Origin: Favolaschia claudopus
Taxonomy: Eukaryota > Basidiomycota > Agaricomycetes > Agaricales > Mycenaceae
Length of the DNA stretch: 64,000 nt
NCBI GenBank assembly: GCA_037176885.1
Contig: JAWWNJ010000004.1
Location: 2,914,001-2,978,000 of the forward strand
Reading direction: 5' to 3'
Shown here: in pieces, positions 1 through 10,904 of the stretch
Layout of the letters: each line of letters opens with the position of its first letter
Position numbering within the stretch: the first letter of the stretch is position 1
Notes under the pieces: generated by a model
The model's database searches: none
What the model was told of the DNA's origin: nothing
Seen by the model: the letters and a program-made list of their open reading frames with translations, nothing else
Program-made: the position numbers and the translations under genes

Positions 1-157
1 TCCTAGACCAACCGTCCTTGAAAACTAAATCAAGGCTGACACAATAAAGACTTGTTGCCATGTCTGACGATAGCTTTGTCGTAGTGATGAAGGTTAATTG
101 GAGAGACCTGAGATAGAGGTTTTCTACATCAATTCCTATGACCCATAGAGCAGAAAT

Positions 158-2050
158 TTACTCTGTAACATGTGGTAGTGGGCCCTGGGGATCACAAAAT
201 GCTTTAATGACACTGACAGCCAGAAGGCTCCTAGCAATGTCATTGGGGTAAAACTCTCCTGCACGTTCCGGGTTGTTCAAGAAATCAGGAAACGATGCAT
301 GGTACCAGCTAAAGAGTTCCCGTTTGCTATCTGTTTCTGGGAGCGAGATCACAGAACGCAACTTGCGAAGAGTCAGATGGATATTCGCAGGTGTCGTTTG
401 GAGAATTTCCGAGATGTTGTCAACGGAGAAATAGCCTACTCTCCACATTTCTTTCTTCGCAGAGGCAATTCCCAAGATTTGCCGTAGTCGGGATTGACTC
501 GGGACAGCCTTGAGGATTTGGATGTACAGTTGATCGAGCGTAGCGAAGGGCGAATTGGAATCGGGATCCGATTCCTTGAGTCCCATGACAATATTCAGCT
601 GTTCGAGGGGGTTCCAGTCTCTGTCTTCGATGAACCTGATAATTGTGGCAGCATAGATGAAATGGCCAGATGACTTGTAAACGAGCGTGTTGATCTCGTC
701 GTATTCCGGCCAAGGGTGGCTGACTTCCAGCATCGCTTCGTGAGTGATGTGAATGCGTTCAAATTCAGCGACGAGATACCGCCGAATGTCCGCGAATGAC
801 CCTTCAATAACCACTTGGTCAAAAGACGTTGGAGGCGCCGCGGCCTGAATGTGAGATTCCGGTCTGCTGACAATCAGAAAGCGAAGGCCAGACGAATGTG
901 CTTTCAGAGCGCAACCCATGATCTGCCGCTGCAGGTCTTCGCCGTTGCATTCATCAAGACCGTCTATCACCATCACAAAAGGGTGATTAGAGGCAGCCTC
1001 ATGATACGGCTCCAGAATGAGTGTTTGCAGCTGGATCGACAGTGATTTTCCGACCAAGGCAGGATCGTTTGCCACACGTGTGGCGAGGGCGGCCTTGAAC
1101 TCTGGACAGACAGTAGCCAGCTGATATGCCAGGGTGGGGAATAGTTTCTGAGTATTGCTGCGAGACGGATGGCCTCTTTTGAAAAAGAATCCGCCCCCGA
1201 GACAGCCCCGAGCATGTACTTGTTCGCAGAAGGATTGGGCAATCGCCGACTTGCCAGTACCTGCAGGTCCGCACATCCAAAGCGGCTTCGAGTCATCGGT
1301 TGCGCATGACCATGCGTCAAGACGATCTAGATATTCCTTTCGCGTGTCTCGATGGCACGGCGGGCGACCGTAACTTTCTCCCGAGTCATGAGAAGCCTCG
1401 TTGGCAGCAGCCTCATGTAGGATTCGCGTTGCGTCTATGTTGGCGATGAGAGACAGCATGGAAGATCGGGGGATATGAACAAACCAGCCTCCACCTATAC
1501 AAATCGCGATAGATGAGGGAACAACGAGTTAGGATGCTTAAGTAACCTACCTGCTGCTCCGAAGTGTTTGGATGATGGTTATGGAACACCGGGCCCTGAC
1601 CGTAACCCCCTTGACCACCCTGACCATTTCCAGTACCGCCGCTTCCACCAGTGCCACCTGCTCTGAATGTTATTGTCCAACATAGTGAAGATTTGATATT
1701 CATGGCGCACCAGAAATATGCCAGATGTTGTAGATATTTGAATCGAGTCGTGTAGATAACGAACTCGAATGAGATTGACCTAAATACGGGATAATGGACG
1801 ACATGGGGTCGTGTTGCCCCGAAGCAGTGTTATTTGAGACGTTAGGAATATGCTGAGGCACGCCTGGCAAGGAGCGATACCGCTTCGCCCGTCCCTGCAC
1901 ACTTGATTCACTTTGGTCTGAGCCCATGTAGGAGATATCTGGTGGTAGAGTTCATGAAGATTTACTAATCAGCATATTGCCATGTTGCGTACCTGTCACT
2001 GCAGTTTCCCGGGCCCTCTTTCTGCGATCGTGCCGTGGCTGAAAAGTCAT
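158..2050 (-). CDS. NACHT-domain STAND ATPase, NLR-like (paralogue 1), C-terminus cut by a stop
   Basis: NLR-type signalling ATPase; such proteins are thought to act in non-self recognition or programmed cell death in fungi, but the ligand is unknown. The main exon (from about 1434 down to 158) shows a Walker A motif GPAGTGKS, a Walker B-like stretch VIDGLDEC and a following SRPESH segment, the usual NACHT order. Upstream exons are visible: ATG at 2050, exon 2050-1993, exon 1917-1711, and a Gly-rich exon 1657-1551 (GGTGGSGGTG...GPVF), all with GT..AG borders. The phase of the junction into the main exon is not resolved. Compared with the paralogue at 50.6-53.5 kb, a TAA at 158-160 falls where the other copy has Glu. 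Codons to the left of it stay similar to the paralogue (VIGI..ENLYLR..LTFITTT), so this copy is probably prematurely stopped. The window edge hides the rest. Confidence 0.8.
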
Positions 2051-2579
2051 TGAGGAAGTGGGCGACGAGGGAAGAGGGAGGGTATCCTTCCGCACGCAAA
2101 ACACGAGGCAAGTGCAATTTTAGGTCGACATGCGGGATGACAATTAACAGCAGTCGAATTAGAAATCTCTGCGCGCCTAGATATCGGCCTGAGTTCTGAC
2201 CTCAGTCAACCAAAGAAACGAACGTGACACAAGCACTTAACGAATCGCCGAACAGCCCAAAAACTCTCGCAACTCGAATTTGACTCGAATGTGCGGTGAC
2301 AACGAAGTAACGTCGAGATTGGGATTTAGTGTCATTGCGAATATTTGTGGTCTAGAGCCAGGCCAGGCATGTACAGTATACGGTGAGCGAGACTGAGAAG
2401 GAATCCAGGATGGGATCATGGTCGTTGAAAGCAAAAGGCAGCGGCATAAGAGCATCACATCACGTCTCGGCTAGAAACCTGCCGGCGACCCGGTCATGTC
2501 TTGGCTCGGAAATTCCCACCGTTGAAATTTGTTTTCGCTTCGAAGAAAACGACAATCAGGAGTTGAGGTTACTGTACTA
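2051..2579. other. intergenic, no gene seen
   Basis: Open frames here are short and unconserved in character. I see no exon chain, RNA gene or repeat apart from the MITE that begins at 2580. Confidence 0.4.
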
Positions 2580-2817
2580 TTCCGACCGGTTGTTCACTGG
2601 GTGTTACGCGTTAGCCTATTTGTTCACTGGAAACATTGTTCACCGGCCGGCAATCAAGGAAAAATTACCATATATGGTGCTCCGGCGAATGCCGGAGCGA
2701 AAATTTTGACATTTTCTTGCCTTTTTGGGCAGAAAAACTCGCTGTTATGCGTTACGGGGACCAAAATTGTTCAGTTCACAACCGGCCGTTACCCGTTATG
2801 TGAACAACCGGTCGGAA
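2580..2817. mobile_element. MITE-like inverted-repeat element, 238 bp
   Basis: The left end starts TTCCGACCGGTTGTTCAC and the right end is its exact reverse complement (18 bp), each flanked by TA (2578-2579 and 2818-2819). The interior holds further GTTCAC and ACCGGCCG motifs in both orientations, so the whole unit can fold on itself. It has no coding capacity. TA flanks suggest a Tc1/mariner-type non-autonomous element, but a 2-bp duplication is weak evidence and the superfamily is uncertain. Confidence 0.6.
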
Positions 2818-3182
2818 TACACCGCCATTTTGAGATGATGTCGACTGGACATCCGGGCCCGGCGCTCCGAGGAGCTCGCCTCGGCGATGTCCCTATGATG
2901 TGCGGTGGTCAACATCCCATCAACCTTCACAGAATGTTTTGAGAACATCCTGGAATGCTCCCCCGACATCCTGGTCTGGCCTCTGACGACTCTCCCGTGT
3001 TTGGGCCAGCTCTTTCGAAAATTTCTAAGTCCCTCATCAAAGCATTACCTCACACCTTTCACTCCTCGGCAACATAAAATGGCACCACTTTTCCGCCACG
3101 TCACATTCACCCCTTTGCCTTCTCCCACCTCATCGCACCCGGGTACAACAACATCCGGCACGACACACCCCTTTGGGAAGGC

Positions 3183-3262
3183 CGGCACATCGCATCAAAG
3201 GCGGCACATCTCAATCAAAGGTGGCACATCTCATTCTAAGGCGGCACACTCAGCACATCTCC
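3183..3262 (+). repeat. short tandem array, about 20-bp unit
   Basis: About four degenerate copies of a unit around GGCGGCACATCTCAATCAAA. Further GGCACAT motifs follow to about 3300. Similar GACACATTC/GTGCCG motifs occur in the opposite orientation at 41,840-41,965, on the other side of the MULE-like gene, so these could be subterminal repeats of a DNA transposon. Confidence 0.5.
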
Positions 3263-3455
3263 TGACACAACTTGTTACAGCCGGCACATTTCTCGGCAGC
3301 CCGAAATCCCGCGCCGCACCCTCCGGTTATGACAGGTATGACGAAATTGCTATTGAGTAGAAGAACTTTGTAGCATTTGCGTCATCGAAGGCGATTGTAA
3401 ACATTAAAATGAATTATTAAACTACTTTCAAGTTGAATATAAGCAGCATTTTCAA

Positions 3456-6400
3456 TCACTCATCGACACCTAGCGGGAAATCAGTCGAAGCAAGTAAACA
3501 CACAGTGGTTAGCTCACCCTCAGGCTGACCATCACCGCGCACTTTTTTGGGTTTGTTTGCACCAATCGCATTGTCGGTGGAGCGCGTTCGCTTGATGCGA
3601 ATGCGACGCGTAGCGAGATTGTTGCTCTCGTCAACCTCCTGTCTCCGAGAACGAGGTTTTCCCTGCGCACTGTTCGCCGTCACCGGTGGCTCTGCAGACA
3701 CTGGATCTGCTGGCGACAATTCCCGAGGAGCTGGAAGGGAATATGAGGAAAACCAGTCGTCAGAGAAAGCCGATGAAGGTGCGGCTTCCCTCTGTGCCGT
3801 GAACAAGGAGGTATGATCAACGGGGTGATGCATATTTGCAAACGGCGCCAACACATCGGCCGCTCCATCCCCTCCAGCCGGCGCGTATTCAAAGTCCGTC
3901 ATCAGTGAGTCATTGCCAGAGAACGCAAAAGAGGTGTCGTAGTTGAACGTGGGATACAACGGGAAAGCGTCAAGAGCATGTTGAGGAGCCGATGGGAAAA
4001 GGAAATTGAACATGCCTGGATCATGATTCATCGACGTATGGCAGGGCGGAAGAAGACTGGGTAACCCCGGCACAAATTTTGGATAGGAATTCATCGAATT
4101 CAGGGGTATTGGCAGGAAGCGAGGGATCGGGTATCGCGTTGGGGGAGAGAGAAATGTCCATAGTGGTGCCAGTAGAAGTCGTGAAGTCGATAATTAATTC
4201 GCCGGGAGCCGTACTGGAGGTCGCAACTAAATGATCCTCATGAGTAACGATACATGGGATAAAGTAAAGACATACCTTCATTATTTACGACGTCGGGTTC
4301 CGATGCTAGCAATGTGATGAGCTTTTGAAAATAATGAAGATAAATGAAGACGTACATTTGTCACCGGCATCCGCGTGAACTTGGGTAGTCTTTACCCGCC
4401 CACTGGAGCTAGAAGAAACGACCACCGACTTCGTACTTTTGCGCTGAGTCGTCTTATTACCCTTAGCCGCCTTCAACTCAGCCTGAAGCTCTTTCTCCAT
4501 CGCCATTGATTCCTTGCGCATGGCTCGACTCGCATCGAGTTTTGCTTGAAGTTCGGTGACTTGATCTTCCTGCTCGTGAGCTTCCCGAATCTTGCGAGCT
4601 GCAGTCGATGCGCGACTGTTGTTTCGAACTAGACGGTGATATTGGGTGTTGTTGGTGTTGAGTAGAACACCGGAATTGGTCGAAATCTCGAGTTCGCGAA
4701 CAGTTTTGTAATCGAGTTTGCGGGCGCTATAAATGACGGTAATGAGCAAGAAACCAGTTAATATACAAATATAAGATGTACCCTTCCATACCATCCACAA
4801 GCGCAAGATTTATACCAGTCGCCCTGTTAGTCCATGCATGCATTCCTTCACCGATATTTGTATTACGCGCTGTGCGATCCCAGTGATGGGGAAAGATATT
4901 GGATTGCGACTTGATCATGCATTTTGCGATGTATTTACTGGTGAGCTTGTGGCCCCACCAGTCTGAACTCCAGTGAGCGAGCGAGAATCACAGTGGAGAA
5001 CGCGCACCTGAAATCTTCTTTATCCCCAAAGCGGCGACAAACTGAGTGAACTCCACCACCGCATCATGGGATTCGAGATGCTGAACGTTTTGGAGGCGTC
5101 GAAAATCTGCTTCCGAGACCATTCCCCTAAAATCATTGATTCCGCTGCGGAAATTCAGTATTTAAGAACAGCAGTGTTGAAAAACCAACTCACCGGAGAA
5201 CGTGAACAGAGCAGAGCTTGACGAAGTACGTAGCAAACTCCGCCGGGTCCTCGGTATGGATGCCGCTGTACTTGGGTTGGTTAGTTTTGAGAAGAGACCG
5301 CGACGCGCCCAGGATCTGGGCAGCCTCCATATCAACAACCATCACAAGAAGGTTACCATCCTGTACGAAGCGTTTTTGAAACGGAGGTCCTTGCCAGTCA
5401 CCTGACGCTTCAATTCGCGTAGAGTGTCGAAGATCCACTCGAAGACGTCCGTTGTCTCACGATTCGTGTAGACCCGCGCGAGAATAAGCGCTAGAAATGT
5501 GTTAGAAAATTATAGCGGCCAGTACCCGAGGCTCACCGCGTTGAAGGACCTTGTAAAAGATAACGAGTTTCCATTCATTCAAATCACGAAGTCGTTTGAA
5601 GGTGGTATCATCTTCAAACGACTCGACACCGGCGTCATCGAGCAGAGCTAACATTGATGTGTAGCAAGCAAAGATAGCGACACCGTTGTCAGGGAACTCC
5701 TGCCAACGATGATAGTATTTCGTCGGATCTGACGCTTCTTTGCCTTTATTGTTGAGGTATAATTGGTACGCTCCTGCGCACAACATCAAATCTGAATGTA
5801 AAATTATATCGTCACAGAAATAGTCTGACCTGCGAGTCCGACGCCAGCCGGATGTTTCTTCTTTTTCTCTTCAACAATGATGTCGGCCTTGATACGGGAG
5901 GGCATGGCAAGTACATTCTCGCCCATGATCGAAGATGTCGAGGGAGCTAAAATATCATGAGCTACAAGCGAGACACTGAGAAGAGAGATGACAAATAAAT
6001 ACCTCTATGACTTGGATTAGGCCTCTTCGAGGCGGGTGGCTGAACCTGGATTCGACCGAACAAATAGTTGAATTTCACGTTGAATTCACGGCGAGGCACA
6101 AGCATTGCCACTGGCCAGTCGCGACTCGCGCCTTAAAGAACTCACAGCTTTTGAGAGGGCGGATACTATATGCAATTTTGCATACAAGATATGAATCTCT
6201 TGGTTTTGCTAGAGCTAGGAATATGTGTCTGCAAAATTACTGGCAACTGAACATGGTCAGGCTCTTGAATTCACTGCAGTCTTCGGAATACGGCTCCAAA
6301 GCTTTGTCTCCAGGAATTCCACAGCAACTGCTATACAATCTGGCTTTCAAAATGGAAGAACCATTCACGATGCATGCTTGCGCGTCTCTCAAACTCACAC

Positions 6401-8325
6401 ATACATTGTTAACATAGCAGAGAAAGACATGGAACGAAGAAGAGGGAAATGCCCAGCACGCAACTCACGTAATGATTGGTTTAGTCTTCGGCTTCGGACC
6501 GATGCATGACACAGAGCAGGAATGAGCAACCAAATGTTCAGACGTTCTTTGGCTGGTGTTTATGGTGCTGAAAAAGCACTGGTTGAGGTGTACATCGCGG
6601 TTTAACGTAAATAGATGGAAGTGTCTTCCGAATTAACATGACACATCAGCAATGACTAAATCGTTGTTTGCACTTGTAGAAAAACAGCCCAATGTCCCGT
6701 TTCCTCCACAGTCACTAGGTATATAAGTCACCTAAAGGTTCCCCAAGTACAGTACACACAAGCTGTATTTATTTTGGCAGCAATACAATGTCGAGGAATC
6801 CAGAAAATACAAGCTCGTAAAAGAGATGACATTCCCATCATGCCCATCTGATCATCATGTTGCCTGAAGTTCATCTTCCCCCACACGTAAATAGCTAAAC
6901 CTAAAGGTTCAGCCAATCAACGCCGGAAACAGTTGCCCCTTCGATTCCATTCGCGTTGACGCACTGGCGATAGAAATTGCGCTGCAGTTGCGAAACTTTG
7001 ACAGGGGTAACAGGGGATGATTGTGCGGTACAAAGCCAGGGTGAAAAATGACAACTTTACGAATGGTGTCATCGACCGGAACGAAATACGTCCGTTTACT
7101 TAGGCACTTGTGCTTAACGATTGGTGACTCAACCGACGTTCCGTTCACCACATGGGCATACGCTAGCCAAAGCAGATCAGCACAATTCAAGCGAATAAAC
7201 GGAGTGAGCGTAGCCGTGCATGGATACTGACGAAGCAGTTTCATGAATCTGAAATAATTTATGAGCGACATGCGGAAGAAGAAAAACAGAAAGATGAGAA
7301 ACAAAAACAAAATTGGCATACAGTGCGAGCGGCCCAGTATCCCCACTGCCATCCTTCCTCCGAGTCTCGCGCTGCGCCTCAAGAAGAGTTTCACGGGAAT
7401 CCGTTTCCAAATCGTAACGAACGACATTGATCAATTTTCGGTCAAGCAGGTCGCAAAAATAGATGCCGCCGCAGTCTGCGCGGACACGGTAGCACTCTAC
7501 AGGATCGGCTTCGGGCTCGAAAGTAACCTGAGCCCGCGAATCACCTCGACCCGAACCGCCGAGCCAAGATTCAATGTCCTATGCGAGTCAGAAATGAACG
7601 AAGAATTTGTAGAAACGACCCACCACGTCTTTGAGAAGATTGTCAATGCGACCATTTGCTGCTGCCAGCGATTCGTCCCAGATCGAGTCGCTGAAGTCGA
7701 GAATATATCCGGTCGGAATCTTCTGTACTGGCCAACAAGTTGGAATTTGATTGTCGAGATATTCGAGCCGATGTACGCGAGTTGATTTGTGAGTTGTGAA
7801 TTGGTGGGTGATGACGCGGACCTGCGACGAAATGTCGGGGTCAAGCCACCGAGTATCCGAGTCGTGAAGCTCCGTCGGATCTAAATTAATTCGGAGTCAG
7901 CGACTTGGAATTCTCATCGAAAAAATACCAAGATATATACCTGTCATCATGTTCAATGAAGGAGAAGGCGAAACTGGCCCAGTTGTTGAGTCTTCGCTCC
8001 ATGGAAGGGGGACATTTCCAGGTGGGTCACGTTCGTCGTCTGAAGACGAGGAATAAACCGAAATTGCCAGACGAAAGAAGGCAGGGTAATAAACCTACCT
8101 GATGGCGACAAGTCCTGCCAATCCGTCGAATCCACAGCTAGTGAATGATTGCACAAATTAGAAAAGATCAGTTAACACAATTACGACGCACCTGTAGGGC
8201 TACTAGCAGCCGAATTATCGTCCGCAAAACCATGGGCATTGTCGGCTTCGCCGTCCGAACCGTCATCAGAGTCGGATAGGATGTCGATTACATCTCTTCC
8301 GTTCTCCCGAACGACGCGTGTACGA
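3456..8325 (-). pseudogene. MULE-like transposase-type gene, main part, broken
   Basis: Downstream part of a multi-exon gene whose first exons lie at 41,331-41,720 beyond element E1. Reading the minus strand: acidic segment (DVIDILSDSDDG, about 8300); exon with DTRWLDPDI (about 7850); CGGIYFCDLLD cysteine motif (about 7480) followed by LEAQRETRR; a VPVDDTIRK...HNHPLLPL segment (about 7070); NANGIEGATVSG (about 6950); FEDDTTFKRL and NEWK (about 5610); MVDMEAAQILGA (about 5330); KSQSNIFPHHWDRTARNTN..GE (about 4900); a coiled coil (4750-4450); a disordered tail. This order matches, from memory, a large unnamed Agaricomycete family. The spaced Asp, Asp and Glu (DDT, VDMEAA, NTNIGE) suggest a DDE transposase fold. 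One-base shifts are likely near 7000 (HNHPLLP to VSQLQRNFY) and near 4070 (FDEFLSK to FVPGLPS), and a stop follows near 6895. It is a decayed copy. The MULE assignment is inference. Confidence 0.65.
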
Positions 8326-9213
8326 TGTCAAGTGTATAATGTGTTATACGTGAGGTCCTCTGGAAGTGACTTTATTCGAGAGTTTCTCAAGGTGCGAGTA
8401 TGGTTGATAGTGTTATGAAATATAAAGAAAATCCCTATATGGTTAGTTAGAATCCCAAAGAGGAAGGTAGTGGTTTGTGAGTGTTACGTAAGTGGAAGAG
8501 TCTAAGAATGTGTTAGTAAAACAATAAGGAGCAAGCCTAGGGTGAAATCAGTTGACAGTGTTTCGGCAAACAAGTCTGTGCGTGGAATTGGTAGCAGCAA
8601 TTAACAAATGCGGCTTGTAATATGGTTCAGCAAGAATGCGCGGTACGGATACGGCCGGTGCGGTATAGATACGGTGCGGTGCGGATACGGTTCGGATACG
8701 GTGCGGATACGGTTCGGTGCGGTGCGGATACGGTCCGGTGCGGTACAGATACGGTGCGGATACGGTTCGGTGCGGTTCGGATACGGTTCGGTGCGGTGCG
8801 GATCAGACGGAAGGAAAAGAGAAGTAAAGTGAATTAAATTCTTAACTACGAACAATTGGGCTTTTATACCTACTGGTGCATAGCCTTAAGTCTACTTAGT
8901 CGTTCGTATCTATGGTGCTTGGTAATTGCACAGTCGTGCACAGTTGCTGATTCGTCCGATTCGTAAGTTGCACAGTCCGAGCACAGTTGATGTATAAGTG
9001 CACAGTCGAGCACAGCTGCTGACTCGTATGATTCGTAAGTGCATAGTCCGTGCACAGTTGCTGACTCGTTTCATTGCTTGAGCACTGTTTTGCACAGTCC
9101 GTCTCCGTGGTGAGCATTGGCTGTGTGTTATGCCGATTTTCCCATGATTCCCACCTGATCCTTTCACATGACGTGTTGGCTATCTTATCTCCAAACACTT
9201 TTGGAGGATGACA
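8326..9213 (-). repeat. E1 3' LTR (888 bp)
   Basis: Matches 40432-41330 throughout except for one missing 11-bp unit (GATACGGTTCG) in its internal minisatellite. Begins TGTCAAG and ends GGATGACA on the plus strand, giving the TG..CA and inverted TGTCA/TGACA ends of an LTR. Confidence 0.92.
8640..8804 (+). repeat. minisatellite inside E1 LTR (left copy)
   Basis: Interspersed units GGTGCGGATAC and GGTTCGGATAC in an array of about 165 bp. The array is open in several frames on both strands, giving RIRFGAV-like artefact peptides that should not be taken as genes. The right LTR holds one more 11-bp unit at about 40,745-40,920. Confidence 0.85.
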
Positions 9214-9232
9214 TCCGCGGGGAACGAAATAG

Positions 9233-9248
9233 CGACCGTCCTCGGTCG
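9233..9248 (-). promoter_or_regulatory. LTR-proximal hairpin of E1
   Basis: CGACCG-TCCT-CGGTCG on the plus strand: a perfect 6-bp stem with a 4-nt TCCT loop, starting 19 nt inside the 3' LTR. The same architecture with different stem bases occurs in E2 (18101-18118), inside E2 (23759-23776) and in E3 (21767-21784). The 19 nt between LTR and stem (9214-9232) would be the polypurine tract region, but here the sense strand is pyrimidine-rich, unlike E2 and E3. Confidence 0.7.
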
Positions 9249-9419
9249 AAACTTCCAATGCAGAATGGAAAGGATTGTGAGATTTCAAGCTACTAGGGTA
9301 AGCGAGAAATCGAAAGGTGCCACATAGAGAGGGATTTGAACGAACGGTGCTGCAATGTAGGTATATGGAATGGTAGGGAATGTGGATACGTTGTTCGTAA
9401 GCAGAAATTGTATATTTGT
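9249..9419. other. E1 3' untranslated region
   Basis: Lies between the hairpin and the end of the last sense ORF. No other feature recognised. Confidence 0.4.
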
Positions 9420-10277
9420 TTAGACTGCAAAGGGGGCGGCGGGGATGAACGACTCCGGTTTGAGAATGGGTATGGAAGGTGCGGCTCCCCGGACACGGAA
9501 GCTCCGAGCCAATGCCTTGCCAAACTTTTGAATCGAAGCGCGGAACTTTAATGAAGCCGGGAGCGGATGGAAGTAAGTGGCGGGAAGTTTAGCATAAATA
9601 AAACGGCGGTCGATATGGCGTTCCATGCGCAGATATACCCACTCCTGAGGGTCTGCCTGGCTCAGGAATCGCATATTGTGGACGCGGCGCACATCGTCGG
9701 TGATCTGCCAGCGCCCGGACAACGCCCCAAAGCATTCTACCTCGTCTCCAGCCTTCAAACGATGTATCATGCGGTCACGAACTTCGACCACATGCTCTTT
9801 GGCGCTCGGCCAGAAAAAGATTCGAGGGGTGGAGTCGGAGTGGAATTGCGACGCACGCCGGTTGTATTCCTGGTCATCGACCCAAAGCTTGTGCGACTCG
9901 ATGAGGTGGAGGCGAAAGTTTGGCACTTTGGGGAGGGCAAGATAAGGATGCAGGAAAGTGTAGCCTACGGCCGGTTGGTTCTCGACAGGAATCCAGTTGG
10001 CGGCGGAGGTTACCGGTGTCGTGGGGGTCAGACAGATATTATCCAAGGTGGGTGTCAACTGGTCAAAGTCGGAGGTGCGCTCAGGGCTTGCCTCCTTAGA
10101 TGTCTGTGGTGGTGTAGGCGGAAGTGACTCTAAAGAAGAGTTCGTGCTGAACACCACCACACTCTCGGAGAAGCTGAGATTTCGGGTGCGAGCGCGGGTG
10201 GTACGAATGTTAGGAAGGGACCGGAGGGCGCTGGTCCGCCATCCTAGTGAAGGTGCCACAATGTGCATGTCATTCAT
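9420..10277 (-). CDS. E1 ORF5, unknown protein downstream of pol
   Basis: Sense-strand frame of about 285 codons from ATG 10277 to the stop at 9420, the last ORF before the 3' LTR. The N-terminal half is low-complexity and Ser/Thr/Pro-rich. The C-terminal half looks folded, with WVYLRMERHIDRRFIYAKLPATYFHPLP-type composition and a basic tail (GKALARSFRVRG). I do not recognise the family. Position after integrase is where some Gypsy elements carry env-like or accessory genes, but I see no signal peptide or membrane segment, so an envelope role is not supported. A preceding frame (10461-10270, ..NNNKHICIHDNHDRHD..) overlaps its start and may be a 5' exon. Confidence 0.45.
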   Translation of the reverse strand: MNDMHIVAPSLGWRTSALRSLPNIRTTRARTRNLSFSESVVVFSTNSSLESLPPTPPQTSKEASPERTSDFDQLTPTLDNICLTPTTPVTSAANWIPVENQPAVGYTFLHPYLALPKVPNFRLHLIESHKLWVDDQEYNRRASQFHSDSTPRIFFWPSAKEHVVEVRDRMIHRLKAGDEVECFGALSGRWQITDDVRRVHNMRFLSQADPQEWVYLRMERHIDRRFIYAKLPATYFHPLPASLKFRASIQKFGKALARSFRVRGAAPSIPILKPESFIPAAPFAV

Positions 10278-10904
10278 CACTCGGTAACGGGGGTCGGGAT
10301 CCTGGTAGTGCCCAGCCCCATTGACCGTTAATGCCTATAATGTCGTGTCGGTCATGATTGTCATGAATACAGATGTGTTTATTGTTATTTTTCGAGGCTA
10401 CGCACCGAATTACTGACGGATCGTCGAGGAAGTGGTTCTTCATAGCGAGGCTGGTTTCCAATGAAGTGGTGGTCCATAGCGCCTTTGTCTTTTATGGATT
10501 ATGTACAGGTTTCAAGGTACAGAGGAGAGCAGGGGCGAACAAGAGCCTCGCTTCCTTTACCTCTTGTCGTTATATATTATGGGTGGGTGGTCGGGCAGGC
10601 TGCGACTTTCTGACATTTCCCTGCATTCTGTCATTTTGGTTTTGTTCAGGCGATCCTCTCCCGACAGATTTGAGATTCTCGGTGGTGCAGATCGTGTAAT
10701 CATTCCTGGAACACTATTCTAGATTCGCGAAGTCCCCGCTTTGATGCCTCGTTCTGATGTTTGATACCGAAGTTCGAGGATTTTTAGGAAGAGACGGAGA
10801 CAATTTTGGAGGTTCGCATGGAAGAAATCGATTGGTAATTCACATTTTTATGTATCGGCTGAGGGGAGGGGGTAACGAATAATGAAAGTTCGAAAGGACC
10901 GTTC

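Noticed and set aside
6732..6910. ACCTAAAGGTT repeated at about 6730 and 6900, and again at the E2 RNase H gap (about 27,370)
   Set aside because: An 11-mer shared by unrelated places; no terminal repeats define an insertion. Taken as chance.
8640..8804. CRISPR-like array
   Set aside because: Units are contiguous 11-bp tandem repeats without spacers in a eukaryotic LTR.
8608..8855. Overlapping open frames on both strands with RIRFGAV/PYPNRTEP repeats (also at 40,714-40,972)
   Set aside because: They are translations of the E1 LTR minisatellite; they appear in every frame and are not genes.
9420..10277. env-like gene in E1
   Set aside because: Right position, but no signal peptide, no hydrophobic membrane segment and no cleavage motif visible.
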